Shown here: positions 34,801-45,700 of the stretch, one piece after another
Position numbering within the stretch: the stretch's first letter is position 1
Layout: each line of letters opens with the position of its first letter
NCBI GenBank assembly: GCA_030848705.1
Contig: CM061243.1
Span: 12,239,044 to 12,303,043, forward strand
Origin: Heracleum sosnowskyi
Lineage: Eukaryota; Streptophyta; Magnoliopsida; Apiales; Apiaceae
Direction: 5' to 3'
Length of the DNA: 64,000 bases
The notes under the pieces: generated by a model
Database searches by the model: none
What the model was told of the DNA's origin: nothing
Seen by the model: the letters and a program-made list of their open reading frames with translations, nothing else
Made by a program: the position numbers and the translations under genes

Positions 34801-37511
34801 TTCACTTCTTGCTTAATGGCTTCAAGCCTCTCTGGAGCAAAACTTCTTTTCTTTTGTTTCACTGCCTTCCTTTCTGGATCCACATTCAATTTGTGAGATA
34901 TTAGTTGGGGATCAATCCCTGGCATGTCAGCCGCTGTCCAAGCAAAAACGTCATTGTTCTCTTGAAGAAAAGATGCGAGTTTGCCTTTCAATGGTTCGGG
35001 CAGTAGTGCCCCAACATAAGTCACCTTCTCTGGTTCATCCGGGACTAAGGGAATTGGGATTAAATCCTCAGCAGGTTTCCCTCTTCGGTCCTCATTGTCA
35101 CTAGTGTCCATATCTTCAATGGGGAGAACCTGCCCCCCAACTCCATCAGGCCTCAACGCGGCTACATAACAGCTTCTAGCCATCTTTTGGTCTCCCCGTT
35201 CTTCACCAATCCCATTCCGAGTGGGGAATTTGAGTTTCAGGTGGTAAGATGAGGCAACAGCCTTAAACGCATGAAGACCCGTCCTCCCAAGGATCGCATT
35301 GTAGGTTGAGGTTGCCTTTATAACTATGAAGTTCAGCATCTGAGTGGATGTATTCGTTCCTTGTCCCATGGTCATTGGGAGTTGGATAGTGCCTTCCACC
35401 TTTGATTCCACTCCATTGAACCCATATATGGGCATATTAGAGGGTGTCAACTGAGAATCAGTGTAACCCATCTTGATAAAGGCATCGTGGAACAATATAT
35501 CCACTGAGGCTCCATTGTCGACTAGGACTCTCTTTGTTTCGGAGTTGCCTATCACAGGTACTATGACAAGAGGATCATCGTGGGGGAACTTCACCCCTTC
35601 CAAGTCTGAATCATCAAAACCTATTGACACTTCTGTCCGTGCACGCTTCGGTGCTTCTCCAACGACGGTCAGTACCTCTCGGGCATAAGCTTTTCTTGAG
35701 TTTCGGGAGGACCCAGCAGCAGTTGGCCCTCCGAATATCATGTTGATCACTGGCCCTCGGGGCTTGGGATTCCGATCTTGATCGTTGTCCCTTCTATCAT
35801 AATCCTTTCTTTCATAGTTCCCCCTTTGGCTACCTTGGCTTCCATCCTTAGTGAACTTGCTGAGTTTTCCTCTTCGTATCAGAAACTCAATCTCATCTTT
35901 CAATTGCCTACAATCGTCGGTGTCATGACCGACTTCTTTGTGGAACCGACAAAACTGATTTTGGTTCCGTTTGGACAAATCAGCCCTCATTGGCTTTGGC
36001 CATTTGATATCTTCTTCCTTGGCTATCTCCATCAGAATTTGACTCCTGGGAGTATTCAATCTTGCATACTCCGTGAACTTTGGCCCAAAGTTATTTCTCT
36101 TGGGTGGAGAGTCAGAATTCTTTGATGTTCGGGGAAACTTTTCCTTGACGTCGTACTCCTGAGTTTCTTTTCTTTTCTTTGAGTTTCCACCGTCGCCAAC
36201 GGTGGGTTCATACTTTCTCATGCTTTCCTCAGCCTTGATGTACTTTCCGGCTCTATCTTGGAGCTTCAACATGCTCTCTGGTGGATGTTTGGCCAACGAC
36301 CTCCTGAAGTGGTCATCAGTGGTTCCTTGTTGCAGGGCTATCATAGCCACTTTGTCGTCTAGATCCGGGACTTTCAAAGCCTCTCGAGTGAATCGATTAA
36401 TGTAGTCCCTTAGGGCTTCATTCTTTCCTTGACGTATTGCCATGAGTGATGCAGAACTTTTCTCATGCACCCTTCCACTAATGAACTGGTTGATGAAAGC
36501 CTTGCTTAGCTCCTTAAAGGACCCAATAGAGTTGGGAGGTAGACGGCTGTACCAACGTTGAGCCATTCCAGCAAGAGTTTGGGGAAACGCCCTACACTTG
36601 ACCGCATCGTTGGCCGGCTGCAACAGCAGTGCATTGGAGAATGTCCTTACATGATTTGCGGGATCTCCCGTTCCATCATAGGCTTTGATCGAAGGCATCT
36701 TAAACTTTCTGGATATAGCCGTTTTAATGATGTCTTGAGTAAACGGTGGTGTAGGATCATCAGGATCTCCTAGGGGCAACAGATTACTAGGATCACCCCT
36801 CGGGGCTTCAGCCCTCTTGGTCCTTCTTGGTGGATCCAAGTTGATTATCGGGATTCCTTCAGTTGTTCGGCCCCGAGTTTGAGCGGCCTCTTCTTCAGCA
36901 AGGAGTTTTTTGAGCCTTGCAGTCTCTGCCTCATGGGCTGCAAGCTTCTCCCTAGTAGTTTGGGGTGGCTCCCAATTTGTTTGTGAAGAACGTTTCCTCC
37001 TTGGGGCGACATCCTCCCCAGTTGTATAACCCTCATCCTCAGTGTATGGGCCAGAGTAATCTTGAATGAGAGGGGTCTGACGAGTTTGTTGATTTTGGGG
37101 TCCCAGACCTTGAATATAAGGAGGCACATATGCCTCATGGTAGATTGGATTAGTTCCACTACCGCCCGCCATGGGTCGAGGGGGCATGCCATAGCTTGGC
37201 ATCCCCAAAGTCTGATTCGCGTATTGAGGGAGATCAGTAGTATGGAGTTGAAGGCTCCTTGGTGCACTCATGAGCAGCGGGGAGGTCGTGATCGGTTGCT
37301 GGTGAACGGTCTCTTGTGGATAAGATCCATGAATGACCATCTGCAGGGGATTCGTCCCTTCAACCGAAATCGGGATTTCCGGTCCTTGAGTGTTAGTGGG
37401 GATATTCGCCCCTTGTGTGCCGGTAGTCGGCGGTGGCTGATCGGCCTCAGAGGTGAGGGGGCGATCATCGGGAGTTTGAGTATCCCGAGCTGTTCTTCGT
37501 GTGTTTGCCAT
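31827..37511 (-). CDS. Gag-pol polyprotein of the Tat-lineage gypsy element
   Basis: One uninterrupted 1,894-codon frame. Order by residue: Pro/Gln-rich N terminus (1-200), gag core (about 270-430, RTFSNALLLQP, AMAQRWYSRL-type), a zinc-knuckle-like CRFHKEVGHDTDDC (about 521-534, spaced C-H-H-C as is usual in Tat gag), aspartic protease VLVDNGASVDIL (about 662), reverse transcriptase (about 900-1080) with YVDDML at about 1036, first RNase H (about 1185-1300), second archaeal-type RNase H (about 1326-1450: YFDGASK, NNEAEYEAL, CGDSRLVV, KADALSKF), integrase zinc finger (HEGICGQHLGG...CERCQKHA) and catalytic core with DDE at about D1618 (GMDILGPF), D1679 (VTDNGTQF) and E1715 (QANGQAEV). The end WHASNLKVYYV has no chromodomain. 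All the active-site motifs that I can see are intact, so it may be competent. Confidence 0.97.
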   Translation of the reverse strand: MANTRRTARDTQTPDDRPLTSEADQPPPTTGTQGANIPTNTQGPEIPISVEGTNPLQMVIHGSYPQETVHQQPITTSPLLMSAPRSLQLHTTDLPQYANQTLGMPSYGMPPRPMAGGSGTNPIYHEAYVPPYIQGLGPQNQQTRQTPLIQDYSGPYTEDEGYTTGEDVAPRRKRSSQTNWEPPQTTREKLAAHEAETARLKKLLAEEEAAQTRGRTTEGIPIINLDPPRRTKRAEAPRGDPSNLLPLGDPDDPTPPFTQDIIKTAISRKFKMPSIKAYDGTGDPANHVRTFSNALLLQPANDAVKCRAFPQTLAGMAQRWYSRLPPNSIGSFKELSKAFINQFISGRVHEKSSASLMAIRQGKNEALRDYINRFTREALKVPDLDDKVAMIALQQGTTDDHFRRSLAKHPPESMLKLQDRAGKYIKAEESMRKYEPTVGDGGNSKKRKETQEYDVKEKFPRTSKNSDSPPKRNNFGPKFTEYARLNTPRSQILMEIAKEEDIKWPKPMRADLSKRNQNQFCRFHKEVGHDTDDCRQLKDEIEFLIRRGKLSKFTKDGSQGSQRGNYERKDYDRRDNDQDRNPKPRGPVINMIFGGPTAAGSSRNSRKAYAREVLTVVGEAPKRARTEVSIGFDDSDLEGVKFPHDDPLVIVPVIGNSETKRVLVDNGASVDILFHDAFIKMGYTDSQLTPSNMPIYGFNGVESKVEGTIQLPMTMGQGTNTSTQMLNFIVIKATSTYNAILGRTGLHAFKAVASSYHLKLKFPTRNGIGEERGDQKMARSCYVAALRPDGVGGQVLPIEDMDTSDNEDRRGKPAEDLIPIPLVPDEPEKVTYVGALLPEPLKGKLASFLQENNDVFAWTAADMPGIDPQLISHKLNVDPERKAVKQKKRSFAPERLEAIKQEVNKLLEAGFIEEIQFPEWLANPVMVKKANGKWRMCVDFTDLNDACPKDCFPLPRIDALIDATAGHEMLSFMDGFSGYNQIKMHKDDIAKVSFITDFGVFCFLVMAFGLKNAGATYQRLVNKIFEHLIGKTMEVYVDDMLVKSLDKADHIKHLREAFEVLRHHKMMLNPAKCAFGVGSGKFLGLMVSKRGIEANPDKIKAILDMEPPKTVKDVQKLTGRVAALGRFISKSGEKCLPFFKALKKVKNFEWTTESQEAFEALKKYMAKAPLLAKPKPGEILYLYLAVSNTALGAVLVKEEVKVQKPIYYVSKILHGAEINYSMVEKFALALIMASRKLRPYFQAHKIEVLTDQPLRNILHSPQVSGRLIKWAIELGEFDIKYKPRTAIKAQALADFMVECTIDNQEVGGQEVSMEDKKDEEMTFKECWVLYFDGASKTKSSGAGLVLQSPDGFLIEYALKLDFPTTNNEAEYEALIAGLGLAGALRVKTLKVCGDSRLVVSQVNGEFEARDEVMAKYLKLVKAIMTQFDECYVEHIPREENMKADALSKFASSEIENYAGSVYFQVLKTPSINGKLVAPIGITSCWIDPIKAHLETGWLPNDTSEARKLYVRALRYALIEGILYKKSFVIPYLKCLRPQEAELTLKEVHEGICGQHLGGRALAHKVTRLGFYWPSILADAKSYVKKCERCQKHAPVVRQPPEMMTSINSPIPFAMWGMDILGPFPMASAQRKFLIVAIDYFTKWIEAKPLAKITTKQVMQFFWENVICRYGIPRVLVTDNGTQFNNDEFKKYCDENDIQLRFTSVAHPQANGQAEVANRIILDGLKKRVERSRNTWVDELLPILWAYRTTCKVTTGATPFLLAYGAEAVVPVEITHTSPRVEAYEPETNEEGLRLSLDLIDEVRDEANAKIVEHQKKASFYYNLRVKERFFRQGDLVLRKIEASGVGQKGKLAPNWEGPYRVKNVFGRGSYKLETLEGHEVPRTWHASNLKVYYV

Positions 37512-37525
37512 GGTTGATGTTGTCT

Positions 37526-37544
37526 TCCCACAGACGGCGCCAAA
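37526..37544 (-). other. Primer-binding site of the gypsy element
   Basis: Reading minus strand out of the 5' LTR: ..CCATAACA then TT, then TGGCGCCGTCTGTGGGAA. The TGGCGCCGT start matches the 3' end of plant tRNA-Asp-type primers used by Tat/Athila elements; the rest diverges, so the exact tRNA is uncertain. Confidence 0.65.
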
Positions 37545-38049
37545 TGTTATGGATTAAAAAACGTGCTTTGTGAATTTAATGCTAGGATTAATGAGCTTCG
37601 AGCTTTAATGGCTGCACTCGTGTTTCCGGACTAAATTGGTCCTCACAAGATGCCTACGTATCTCAAATCGTTATTGAGAATCAAGCCAAAGACGTAGTTC
37701 TGATTGTAGGATCAGGGACCTTATATAGGCGTCTGGAGCCTAGTATTTATGGTATGTTTGGGAGACTTAGCGGATAAGTCTTCTTTTTGATATGGGATAA
37801 GTATTGTATTTCTTGCTGAAGAATTCGTTTCCTTGTTGATAAAGGTTATGACTCATTAATTGCCTTTAATTGGGATTCTGGATCCTTCCTTGACCAATTT
37901 GCCATAATTTGGACTCTTTTTATGAGCTGTATATTTTCCCTATTCATTAATTACGAAATTAATGAATAATTAGGGTATTGGGCTTTAAATATCGGCCTTT
38001 CGTTTGACCAGTCAATTATATTTCTATAATTACTTTTCTGACCATATCA
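37545..38049 (-). repeat. 5' LTR of the gypsy element
   Basis: 505 bp with TG..CA type ends. It drives gag-pol on the minus strand: a TATATAAGG box lies at about 37721-37729 (minus strand), roughly in the middle of the LTR as expected for the U3/R border. The GGTAC duplication follows at 38050. Confidence 0.95.
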
Positions 38050-38109
38050 GGTACATTAACATAAAATATATAAAAAATCTTGTCAAAACAAAATATACAA
38101 AATAATATA

Positions 38110-38840
38110 GGGTTAGGCTCAAGAGAGAACCATTCACTAAAAAAGAACTTTAGAACTGTTATAAGCCGTTGGATTATTACTAGATCAACTGTTCAGATTC
38201 AACTCATTTTTATATACAAAATCTTATAAGGGTATTTTTGGAATAAAAAGATTCTACTGCCGAACCTATTTTGTTTCATAGTATAAATACAGTGTTCTGC
38301 AGCTGAATTTTAAAAATTATGCATATGGACTTCAAAGTTCTACAACTGAACTTACTTTTTTCCCACAAAGTTCTACAAGTGAACTTGATTATTTTTATAA
38401 TGTTCAGCTGTTGAACAATGTTATTCACATTATTTTCCTACCATAACTTTCGTGTTCTACCGCTGAACATAAAAGTCATGCAATCGAATTTGAAATCAAA
38501 CACATAAATTTTAAAGTTCTGCAACTGAACTTACTTGTATTTAAATGTTCAGCTGCTGAACACTGTTATCTGATATTGTATTTATACAATAACTTGAATA
38601 TTTTCACAAAAAATGATAAAAATAATTGGGGAAATTTTATGATGATGATGAAGAATTTTGTGATCGATATGGATGTATGATTATTATCGTTAATGAAATA
38701 TTAGTTAGCTCTAAATTATGTATTTTGTATTTTTGGACAACTTTATCCATGACCTTCATATAATAAATATATATTATTTTAAAAAATAAGATAGAGTTCT
38801 AAGGGTTCTAAGGTTAAGAGTTCTACAAGGAACATGACCC
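38110..38840. mobile_element. 731-bp nonautonomous element with 10-bp target duplication (MULE-like)
   Basis: AAATAATATA occurs exactly on both sides (38100-38109 and 38841-38850). The ends are GGGTTAGGCTCA and, inverted, GGGTCATGTTCC, so only a short terminal GGGT plus scattered bases pair. A 9-11-bp duplication suggests a Mutator-like MITE. Inside, the palindrome GTTCAGC(T/G)G(T/C)TGAAC and its half-sites (GTTCTGCAGCTGAA, GTTCTACCGCTGAAC) recur at about 38294, 38402, 38451, 38517 and 38547. The AT-rich duplication makes chance possible. Confidence 0.5.
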
Positions 38841-39049
38841 AAATAATATAATTATAATAAAAAAATCTAAAAATATTATATAAATGAATAAATATTCATT
38901 TATTGATAATTGAATAAAATATTCATTAATCGATAAATAAATAATCTTACGGATGAATATTTCATTTATCGAGGTTACACTGTAGTCGGAAAGGAAGTGA
39001 AATTCTGTTGTTAACTTATACCCTACCCCCCTCTGCTTCTAAACCCTGA

Positions 39050-42000
39050 TAGCCCTTAGCCCCCGCCTCTCCTCACCCTTCATTTTACTCTTCAAAGCTC
39101 CGCCCTTGTAATTCGTGCCATAACCATTCACTTTATCACCAAGGTAATCGCGTAGTTCTCATCTTTATTTCTCTTGCTTTTTATTTCTGTATCTATAGTA
39201 TTTTCAATTATATAATTACGATTTTGTGATTATTTCCCAACTTCTAGTTTGCAAATATTTATACATATATGTTTAATTCGAGATAATTTCACTTACTTGA
39301 TAGAATAGAACAAACCTAGGGTTCAATTGGGCATATTTATTCAACACAATTAAATTGATATTTCTATTTTCTCTGTTTAAATATTTGGTTAGTGAGTTTT
39401 TAGATTGTTATGTTTATTATGATTTAAGATGTGTTGTTTATGTGGTAGGGGTTATTTTGAAATTTATGCTTAAGTTAAGTTTTTGATTGTGGTTTGGATA
39501 GATATGAATATGGAAGACGATAAAGAGGTGAGTTCCTTTAAGGAACTTGGAGTTTGTGAGCAGTTAGTGGAGGCTTGTGATAATCTCGGTTGGAAAACTC
39601 CTTCCAAAATACAGGCTTTAGTACTACCTCATGCACTTGAAGGTATGCCCGTTGTCCTTTTGTTTTTTCAGCAACTCGTTTCTGCGTAGGTCATGTTTGT
39701 TTTACGGGATAGTAATATCCGGACTATTAGGCCCTATTCACTTTACCTTTCTAATATGTTTTGATTTGTAATTCATCGCACGGACTAAGTTTCAATTCCT
39801 TTTTAGTTCAATTCCGTGAGACTAATTATGTCCGGAAGAATTTGAAAATGTCCCCTGCTCGAAATGAAGTAGACACTGATATGAATGGGTCTATTGAATT
39901 ATTCTAAAGGATGAAGAATCAGTACATGAGGCCTTTTTTACTCTAGTTTTCTAATTTGTTTTATATATAAATTATCGGACAGACTGAAATTTTAATCCCT
40001 TCTAGTTCATTTCCGTGAGATTAATAATGTCTGGAAGAAATGAAGTAGATAATGTTGTGAACGGGTCCACTGAATTATTGTAAAGAATGAAGAATGATAG
40101 AGTCGGTACATATTGTATATAGTACGGGGATTATTTTCCTTGAAAACAAACATGTCCCAAGAGTTTAGTGATTCTCTCTTGATATTGTTACTCATCATTC
40201 GTTTGATGCCATAATATGGGTTTTTTATATGTTTAGGAAAGGATCTGATTGGGCTTGCCCAAACTGGATCTGGTAAAACTGGAGCTTTTGCGATTCCCAT
40301 TCTTCAATCCCTTCTAGAAAATCCACAAGCCTTCTACGCCTGTGTGCTTTCACCAACCAGGTTCGTTATGTTATTTGTTGATCAAAATCTCTTGGGTCGG
40401 TACATCTTTATGTTCTCTCTCAGTGTTGTGCCTTCAATCCAGGGAACTCGCAATTCAGATTGCTGAACAGTTTGAAGCATTGGGGTCTGGTATTGGTGTG
40501 AAGTGCACTGTGGTGAGTCTTTTAATAAATGATTGTGTTCATGTATGGCATGTTAATTTTTGGAAATCATCTGCAAGCTTGTTTCTTTTTGGCCATTTTT
40601 AGATGCTAATTGCAGTGTTTTTTCACTCATAACAATTGCTTAAGTAGGTAATGTGTGTTTCTGTCATCCTCTTCAGCTAGCTTACATCGCCTGCTCTTTT
40701 ATTTTATGCCTATATTTCAAGAGTCTGATTTTATAAATACCAATCTTTGGAAGGTTTATTCATTGCTTTCTTAAATTTGAAACTTAAAGTTCTTACTAGT
40801 TGTTGACTTATAAATGATGCAGCTTGTTGGAGGGGTGGATCAAGTGCAACAGAGCATTTCCCTTGGAAAGCGACCACACATTATTGTAAGTTTTCAAGTT
40901 GTAGTGAGAGAATTTTTTGAATTACTATCTTTCGAGTACAATCTTAAAACAAACAAACTTTGCAATATTGTGTAATTCTTTACTTATTAGTAACATGTTA
41001 ATTTAGCAACTGGTTAATTGTAATATCTTACGAAAAGGAAGATTTTTTTTTTTGACAGTCACGAAAGAGACGCTGTAGGTGTTGCTTAAGCATCCTCTGC
41101 TAAACAGTATATTAGTTAGCTGTATATCAGTTTAATTTTTAGGATAAAAACAATCATCCTGGGTTGATGAAGGGGTCCTATTGATGAGGATAAGATAATG
41201 TAATAATACCGAAGGAATCTATGAAGTAGTGAACTTTTTATTATTACAGCCACAAGCAGGTGTCCTGATGATGTCATCCTGAGAAAAATAATTTTTAGTT
41301 ATTGATGCCCAATACTTTATAAATGTGAACAGTCTTTAAACATCTTTTTTCATCAATCTCAAAGTCTTAGTAGATTGGACATATACTTAAGTGTGCTTGA
41401 AAAATTGATGATATGCAAAAGTCTACTGCAATAGGAATGTAGAAATGGTGTCATATCAGTTGTGTGACACGTTAATTCTTCATTGCAGGTTGCAACTCCT
41501 GGACGCCTTGTGGATCACCTGTCCAACACGAAAGGGTTCTCGCTTCGTACATTAAAATACCTGGTAACAATTTCTCCCTTGCATCAGTTTTATTCAGTGG
41601 GACCCTTTATTTACTCTTATATAATGAAAATTTTGAACAAGGTATTTTTATTAGTTTGCAAGTCTAGTGTTAAAATACTATTAAGCTTTTGGATTTTTGG
41701 GCTAGAGTTCATGCAATGAGATGATATTAAGTTTTGTACAAAAAAAGAAAATTTCAAAACTGTTATGTGCAGGTATGTTTTTTTTTGCGTGAAAAAGTCA
41801 ATTGCACAATAATTAAGGGACGGAGGGAGTATATTATTTTATGTGTTCTTATCATTTTTTATTTTTTGTGCGCATTTTTCAGGTGTTAGATGAGGCTGAC
41901 AGGTTACTGAATGAGGATTTTGAAAAAGTGCTAGATGATATTTTGAGTGCTATACCCCGGGAGCGAAAAACATACTTGTACTCTGCTACTATGACCAAAA

Positions 42001-45000
42001 AAGTACGTACTTACCATACTTAGACTGCTCTGAAAAATGTTTGTTGAATGCGTGCTTGAGAAGTTACCTTTTGTCTTACATCTAGATATCATAGCTATTT
42101 CTTCAATTTAGTAATGTAGATTGATGAATAAATCTGTCCAGAACTAGGGCCGTATCCTATGGTTTAATGAAATTTGTTACTTAAAATATTATTTATCTTT
42201 GACTTCATGGAATATTGCTATAGCTATAATTAGCTATGGTCAATTTATTATTATTGAGGTTCATAGCCGCCTACTTGACCTGGTTAGAAGAGAGGGGTCA
42301 GTCGCCTGATGTTGGTGCTTGTTAAGAGCATTTTGGTGAGGAGTTGCTTTCCTTGCGGAGCTTTCTTATTTGAATAGATTACCTGGAAAACTGTCACTTC
42401 GAAATTCAGATGCAGGGTGGTGACTGGCGGCTTACTAGTTAATCATATCTCTCCTCCTGGACCAAATATGCTGAAAGCTTTGAAGGGTATAGTTATGAGA
42501 GCTTTTGCCATTGGGTTCTGAAAAACTGTAGTTAAGGCTTTTTAGGGTAAGAGGAGGCAGGTATAATTATGTGAGATCGTGGAGGTTCTTATGGGTTTTA
42601 GACTTTTAAACTTGTTATAAGCTATCTATAAGATATAATCAGGGAACGTCTTATTTGTAAATTGAAGATGGTAAATGATTGGGTTTTGGGTCTTCGCAAG
42701 TCTATGCATGGGACTTTTGGTGGTAACCTAGTAATCCTTAGGCGGTGAGCTATAGGCTATGAATCTTAATGAAGTGTTTTACTTTGGTGTAACATTTAGC
42801 ATCAAATTAATTTTAGTACTCTGTTTTTGAGCATGTATACACCAGTAATATATTCTAGTTTTAATTGATTTTAGGTAATTTGGTTATTCTAATAATTTCA
42901 AGGGATGGGGTGTAATTTGGATTGTATTTGTGTTAGTTTACTTCTCGTGAAGACTATTAGTTATTCTTCACAATCTACTGTAACCTATCTCGAACTCTCT
43001 TCTTCCATTCATTTGCTCGCACAATTTAACAACCTTCACAGTAAGCCCCCCAGACATAATACACTATGTATTTGCAGGTTCAGAAGCTCCAAAGGGCCTG
43101 TTTAAGGAATCCAGTGAAGGTATGGAATTTTCCTTCAAACATTATCTTTTTTAATAGGTTTTGTATGTTGATGACCTACTAAATTAAGTTTTAACTTCAG
43201 ATTGAAGCTGCATCCAAGTATTCCACTGTTGATACACTGAAGCAGCAGTATCGCTTTGTTCCTGCCAAGTTCAAGGTCCTTATGTCTCTCTCTACACTGT
43301 CTTTAAAAATGTTGCTGAGTAGTCAGATTTACAGATGATTTTCATTTTCAGTTGCCAAGAATAATTCTAGGATAATAACCCCTTACAAAAGTTTACCATC
43401 ATTCGGAACTGGATTTTTACCCAAACTCCCACATGAAATATATGCATATATATTATGTTATAGTAAATTATGCACTGTATGATATATGTGTGTTTGTGTG
43501 TGTGTGCTTGTACACTAATCTGAGAGATTATTTATTGTTCATGTAGCTGAAGTACAGAAAGTAAATAATGCATTTTATTAGTCAGCTTCTGGTATTGTTT
43601 ATCACGAAATATACTTTTGAGCCTGGGCTTATCGTCCTCTCCACATCCATCACAACTTCAATTTCTAGTAAATTTATCTATATCTGCTGGAAAAGGCCCT
43701 GTATATTTACCTTTTTCTGTTCATCAGTATTTATTTATTATTTAATATGCTGTACGATATTAGAGTTGGGACTAAGATTTTGATCTGAACTTCTAAAGAA
43801 TTGATTGGTTACAGGACTGCTATCTTATCTACATTCTGACTGAGATGTCTGGGTGCACATCGATGGTTTTTACTCGGACATGTGAAGCAACACGATTTCT
43901 GGCTTTAGTTTTACGGAATCTTGGTTTTAGAGCAATTCCAATCAGTGGGCAAATGACTCAGGTTTATTTGTTTTTTTTTTTGAAAAAACTTGTGTGATGT
44001 TCTTCCAATGTTTTTATCACCCGCTCTTTCCTGAGGGTGGGGGTGGGGGAGCGTAATTGGGTTATATGCTTTTTAGAGTATTTTCATCTTTATAGTAAGA
44101 TAAAAGTTAAGATGAACTAACACACTGATTCTAATATGCATGACAGACAAAAAGACTTGGATCTTTAAACAAGTTCAAGGCTGGGGAGTGTAATATTCTC
44201 ATCTGCACTGATGTTGCAAGTAGAGGACTTGATATTCCTTCTGTGGATATGGTTATCAATTATGATATTCCAACAAACTCCAAGGTAAAAGACTTGAAGA
44301 ATAATTTAATGACGGACTATTAAAATGTGCCAATACTAAAGCTAAAGTTGCATCAAATTTGTAATGGAAGTTTTTTTGTTAAGAAATGACCATATGTTGC
44401 AAAGATCAACAGAATGCTGCATTTGTAATTCTGATGATGCAATCAATCACAGGATTATATACATCGAGTGGGAAGAACTGCTCGTGCTGGACGATCTGGT
44501 GTTGCAATCTCGTTAGTGAATCAGTATGAGTTGGAGTGGTATTTACAGATAGAAAAGCTTATAGGTGGGTAGCTTGTTTAATGCTTGTGGCCTACTGTAG
44601 TTTTCCTGTCCTTTATTGCTGACATTTGTCTTCTAGGCAAGAAATTACCTGAATTTGAAGCTCAAGAGGAAGAAGTCTATCTACTGTCTGAACGGGTATC
44701 TGAAGCAAAAAGAATATCCATACAGGTATAATTCTTCCTGTGATGGTTATTGTGCTAAATTATTTTTCTGGTGTGCTCGCTGGAGTAACTATTCCTTTTT
44801 TTCATTTCAATTATAAATGTGACTGTAGTTGTAGTTTTTTTGTAAAATTTTAAAATTCTCAAAGCCTGGAATATATGCATTTCTTATTATGAGGTCATCC
44901 AGTTACACTCTTCTTTGTGGCTAACCTAATTTGGGATAATCTGCAGAAAATTAAGGAGGAAGGAGGGAACAAGAGAAGACGAAGCGGAGATGACGGTGAG

Positions 45001-45069
45001 GAGGAGATACAAAAATATATAGGTTCAAACAAGAATGGGAAGTCTTCTAAAAAGACAAAGCGAAAATAG
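39050..45069 (+). CDS. RH10: DEAD-box ATP-dependent RNA helicase, RRP3/DDX47 (plant RH10) type
   Basis: Thirteen coding exons: 39504-39642, 40237-40360, 40443-40512, 40823-40885, 41489-41563, 41883-42002, 43078-43119, 43201-43275, 43815-43961, 44147-44284, 44453-44564, 44637-44725 and 44947-45069 (TAG). They join in phase to about 438 codons. A 5'-UTR intron (about 39144-39501) precedes the ATG. Motifs in order: Q motif (FKELGVCEQLVEAC...GWKTPSKIQ), I AQTGSGKT, Ia PTRELAIQ, Ib TPGRL, II DEAD, III SAT, V TDVASRGLD, VI HRVGRTARAGR. Close similarity of the linker text (LVGGVDQVQQSISLGKRPH) to yeast Rrp3/human DDX47 points to the nucleolar helicase needed for 18S pre-rRNA processing. The C terminus is Lys-rich (KNGKSSKKTKRK), fitting nucleolar location. 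A second in-frame ATG at 39510 could also start it. The gene looks intact and is single in the window. Confidence 0.93.
41815..41832. mobile_element. Stowaway end fragment in a helicase intron
   Basis: GGGACGGAGGGAGTA, the typical right end of Stowaway MITEs, lies in the intron between the motif Ib and DEAD exons. No convincing left end was found nearby, so it is a truncated copy. Confidence 0.5.
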
Positions 45070-45700
45070 TGCAAGTTTAGACTTTCATGTAAACCAATTT
45101 TGCTTAATCTTGAAAATAGATCACTGATGTAGGATTTAATTTCTTTGAAAAAGATAATTGGATCAAAACAAGAGACTTGCTGCTGAGCTCAGTTGAGTTC
45201 TATCACATGAAAATTGTAATCAATATCTTGAGAGTTAAGTTTTATTACATCAAAGTAATGATCACAATTTTATTTGTACTGCATTTGTTATTTACGTGTG
45301 GTATTAAAGATTTATGATCAGTTTCTGTACACATTAAAATTCTTTTGACAATTTTCTCATATTAAAGATTTGTTATTAATTCAATCCAGTCGGGACTTTT
45401 TGTAGTATTACTTATTAATGTCTTTTACAAATTTCATCATAATTAATATGCACACTTCAAATTTCTTTTGACAATTTTCTCATATTTAATGTTTTCATTA
45501 TTTTGATAACATATTCTAATTTGTTTTCATGCTACATTTCAGTTTTCAGTACAAATACGAGAAATGTGAATGGAATAAATTAAGGAAGTGTCTGTCAAAC
45601 TAAATACACCGCAAAGTTAGTTTACAACTTTACTTGCATAACCTGTTCTTCTTTCTTATTATTAAGATTTCCCTGTTACAGTAGTTGAAGTAGATCATCC
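45070..45700. other. Intergenic region, helicase 3' end and promoter of the next gene
   Basis: AT-rich, without open frames. TTTCTTTTGACAATTTTCTCATATT-like text occurs twice (about 45340 and 45468), a small diverged duplication. No clear TATA box stands out before 45701. Confidence 0.4.

Larger units (their letters stand above)
27974..38049 (-). mobile_element. Complete Tat-lineage Ty3/gypsy LTR retrotransposon
   Basis: Two 505-bp direct LTRs (27974-28478 and 37545-38049) are flanked by GGTAC on both outer sides (27969-27973 and 38050-38054), a 5-bp target duplication. The coding strand is minus, so the 5' LTR is the one at 37545-38049. Internal order along the minus strand: PBS, gag-pol (one frame), spacer, a gene on the opposite strand, a palindrome-rich tandem array, PPT, 3' LTR. 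A second, archaeal-type RNase H domain in pol, no chromodomain, an antisense extra ORF and tandem repeats near the 3' LTR are all features of the Tat lineage (Grande/RIRE2/Retand-like). Apparently identical LTRs and an intact frame indicate a very recent insertion. Confidence 0.95.
27395..38984. mobile_element. Old TIR element split by the gypsy element and a MITE
   Basis: The left end AGTAGAACCTCGATAAATAA with nearby GATAAATGAATAA matches the complement of the right end TTTATCGAGGTTACACTGTA (to about 38984). Without the gypsy insertion (27969-38049) and the MITE (38110-38850) the element would be about 0.75 kb. The AACCTCGATAAAT end is a common dicot repeat end. It encodes nothing visible. 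Confidence 0.5.

Noticed and set aside
32376..37517. Many plus-strand frames opposite gag-pol
   Set aside because: Shadows of the 1,894-codon minus-strand frame; none has recognisable domains or a promoter.
42905..43783. Open frames in helicase introns
   Set aside because: They cross splice sites of the helicase gene and carry no domain.
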